NCBI GenBank assembly: GCA_041158045.1 | Contig: JBEBCD010000035.1 | Location: 1-13,130 of the forward strand | DNA length: 13,130 bases | Reading direction: 5' to 3' | Source: CAXRBC01 sp041158045 | GTDB lineage: Bacteria > Actinomycetota > Acidimicrobiia > Acidimicrobiales > Ilumatobacteraceae | In this document: piece after piece, positions 12,917 through 13,130 of the stretch | Position numbering within the stretch: the stretch's first letter is position 1 | Layout of the letters: every line of letters starts with the position of its first letter | Notes under the pieces: model-generated | Databases searched by the model: none | What the model was told of the DNA's origin: nothing | The model's input: only the letters and a program-made list of their open reading frames with translations | Program-made: the position numbers and the translations under genes

Positions 12917-13130
12917 CCGGACGAGCCGGAGCCGGACGAGCTCGAGCCGGACGAGCTCGATCCGGAGGACGACGAGTCGCCCGACCCGGACGTGCTCGAC
13001 GAGCCCGAGGCGCTCGATCCCGACGCGCTCGATCCCGACTTGGAGTCCGTCTTGTAGAAGCCGCCGCCCTTGAAGGTGATGCCGACGGGGGTGAACACCT
13101 TCTTCACCGGGCGCATCGCGCCGTCGCTCG
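12871..13130 (-). CDS. FmdB-family zinc-ribbon protein, C-terminal part (5' end beyond window)
   Basis: About 85 C-terminal residues of an FmdB-type small regulatory protein. The segment AMRPVKKVFTPVGITFKGGGFYKTDSK is the characteristic end of the FmdB core, normally preceded by a CxxC...CPxC zinc ribbon that lies beyond position 13130. The ATG at 13116 is internal, not the true start: the reading frame stays open to the edge and encodes SDGA before it. After the core comes a low-complexity tail of about 55 residues made of Ser, Gly, Ala and Thr, with SSSSG and SSASG repeats, ending QATTSSTSSASPSR. The tail is probably disordered; similar Ser-rich tails are common in actinobacterial FmdB proteins. 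The family was named from a formamidase locus and its role is poorly defined. The 3' end overlaps uppP on the other strand by 46 bases. Confidence 0.88.
   Translation of the reverse strand, partial: SDGAMRPVKKVFTPVGITFKGGGFYKTDSKSGSSASGSSASGSSSTSGSGDSSSSGSSSSGSSSSGSGSSGQATTSSTSSASPSR
12929..12958. repeat. Two exact 15-base tandem copies in the FmdB Ser/Gly tail
   Basis: Two identical adjacent 15-base units (12929-12943 and 12944-12958, GAGCCGGACGAGCTC on the plus strand) encode SSSSG-type repeats on the minus strand, with degenerate copies on both sides. Expansion by slippage is the simple explanation. Confidence 0.85.
13010..13039. repeat. Two exact 15-base tandem copies encoding SGSSA units
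   Basis: Units at 13010-13024 and 13025-13039 are identical (GCGCTCGATCCCGAC on the plus strand). They encode the SSASG repeats at the start of the low-complexity tail of the FmdB-type protein. The unit differs from the other 15-base pair in the same gene, so two separate duplications are likely. Confidence 0.85.

Noticed and set aside
12929..13039. CRISPR-like or regulatory repeat array
   Set aside because: The 15-base units are directly adjacent without spacers and are in frame with a Ser/Gly tail, so they are coding tandem repeats.

Overview
The window looks like a chromosomal segment of a very GC-rich Actinomycetota bacterium. The evidence is the composition (core genes about 70-85% G+C in hand-counted 60-base lines), heavy GTG start use, and short TAGNNT elements 6-8 bases before several start codons, as expected for leaderless transcripts. 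A Thermoleophilia-like lineage is possible, but the window cannot establish it. No RNA genes, CRISPR arrays, insertion sequences or integrases were seen.

Layout. (1) Positions 1-841, minus: a class V aminotransferase cut by the left edge, divergent from (2) 905-1555, plus: a CoxG-like SRPBCC lipid/quinone-binding protein with a C-terminal membrane anchor. (3) 1583-9279, minus: one long co-directional run. In transcription order it encodes a PAP2/Aur1-type membrane phosphatase or transferase, dxs, an inositol/histidinol-phosphate phosphatase, a UDP-galactopyranose-mutase-like flavoprotein, a TylF/MycF-type O-methyltransferase, a 2-oxoglutarate/Fe(II) oxygenase, a LIC12192-family 'sporadic carbohydrate cluster' protein, and an NAD-dependent epimerase/dehydratase. 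(4) 9325-12916, plus: tldD, pmbA/tldE and uppP as a tight operon. (5) 12871-13130, minus: the C-terminal part of an FmdB-type zinc-ribbon protein with a long Ser/Gly tail, overlapping the uppP 3' end.

The most interesting part is 1556-5710. Its five genes are clearly poorer in G+C (about 48-65% in sampled lines) than their flanks (about 78-80%), and the change falls at gene boundaries. They appear to be an acquired sugar-modification cassette joined to the end of a native PAP2-dxs-phosphatase operon. The cassette pairs the uncharacterised LIC12192 family with its usual 2OG-Fe(II) oxygenase partner and adds a divergent mutase, a methyltransferase and an epimerase/dehydratase. A plausible joint product is an unusual oxidised and/or O-methylated nucleotide sugar or surface glycan. 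No glycosyltransferase or exporter lies in the window.

The native neighbours fit cell-envelope and isoprenoid supply: Dxs starts the MEP pathway, UppP recycles the undecaprenyl carrier, and the PAP2 protein probably acts on a lipid phosphate. TldD/PmbA is a general peptide-processing protease pair.
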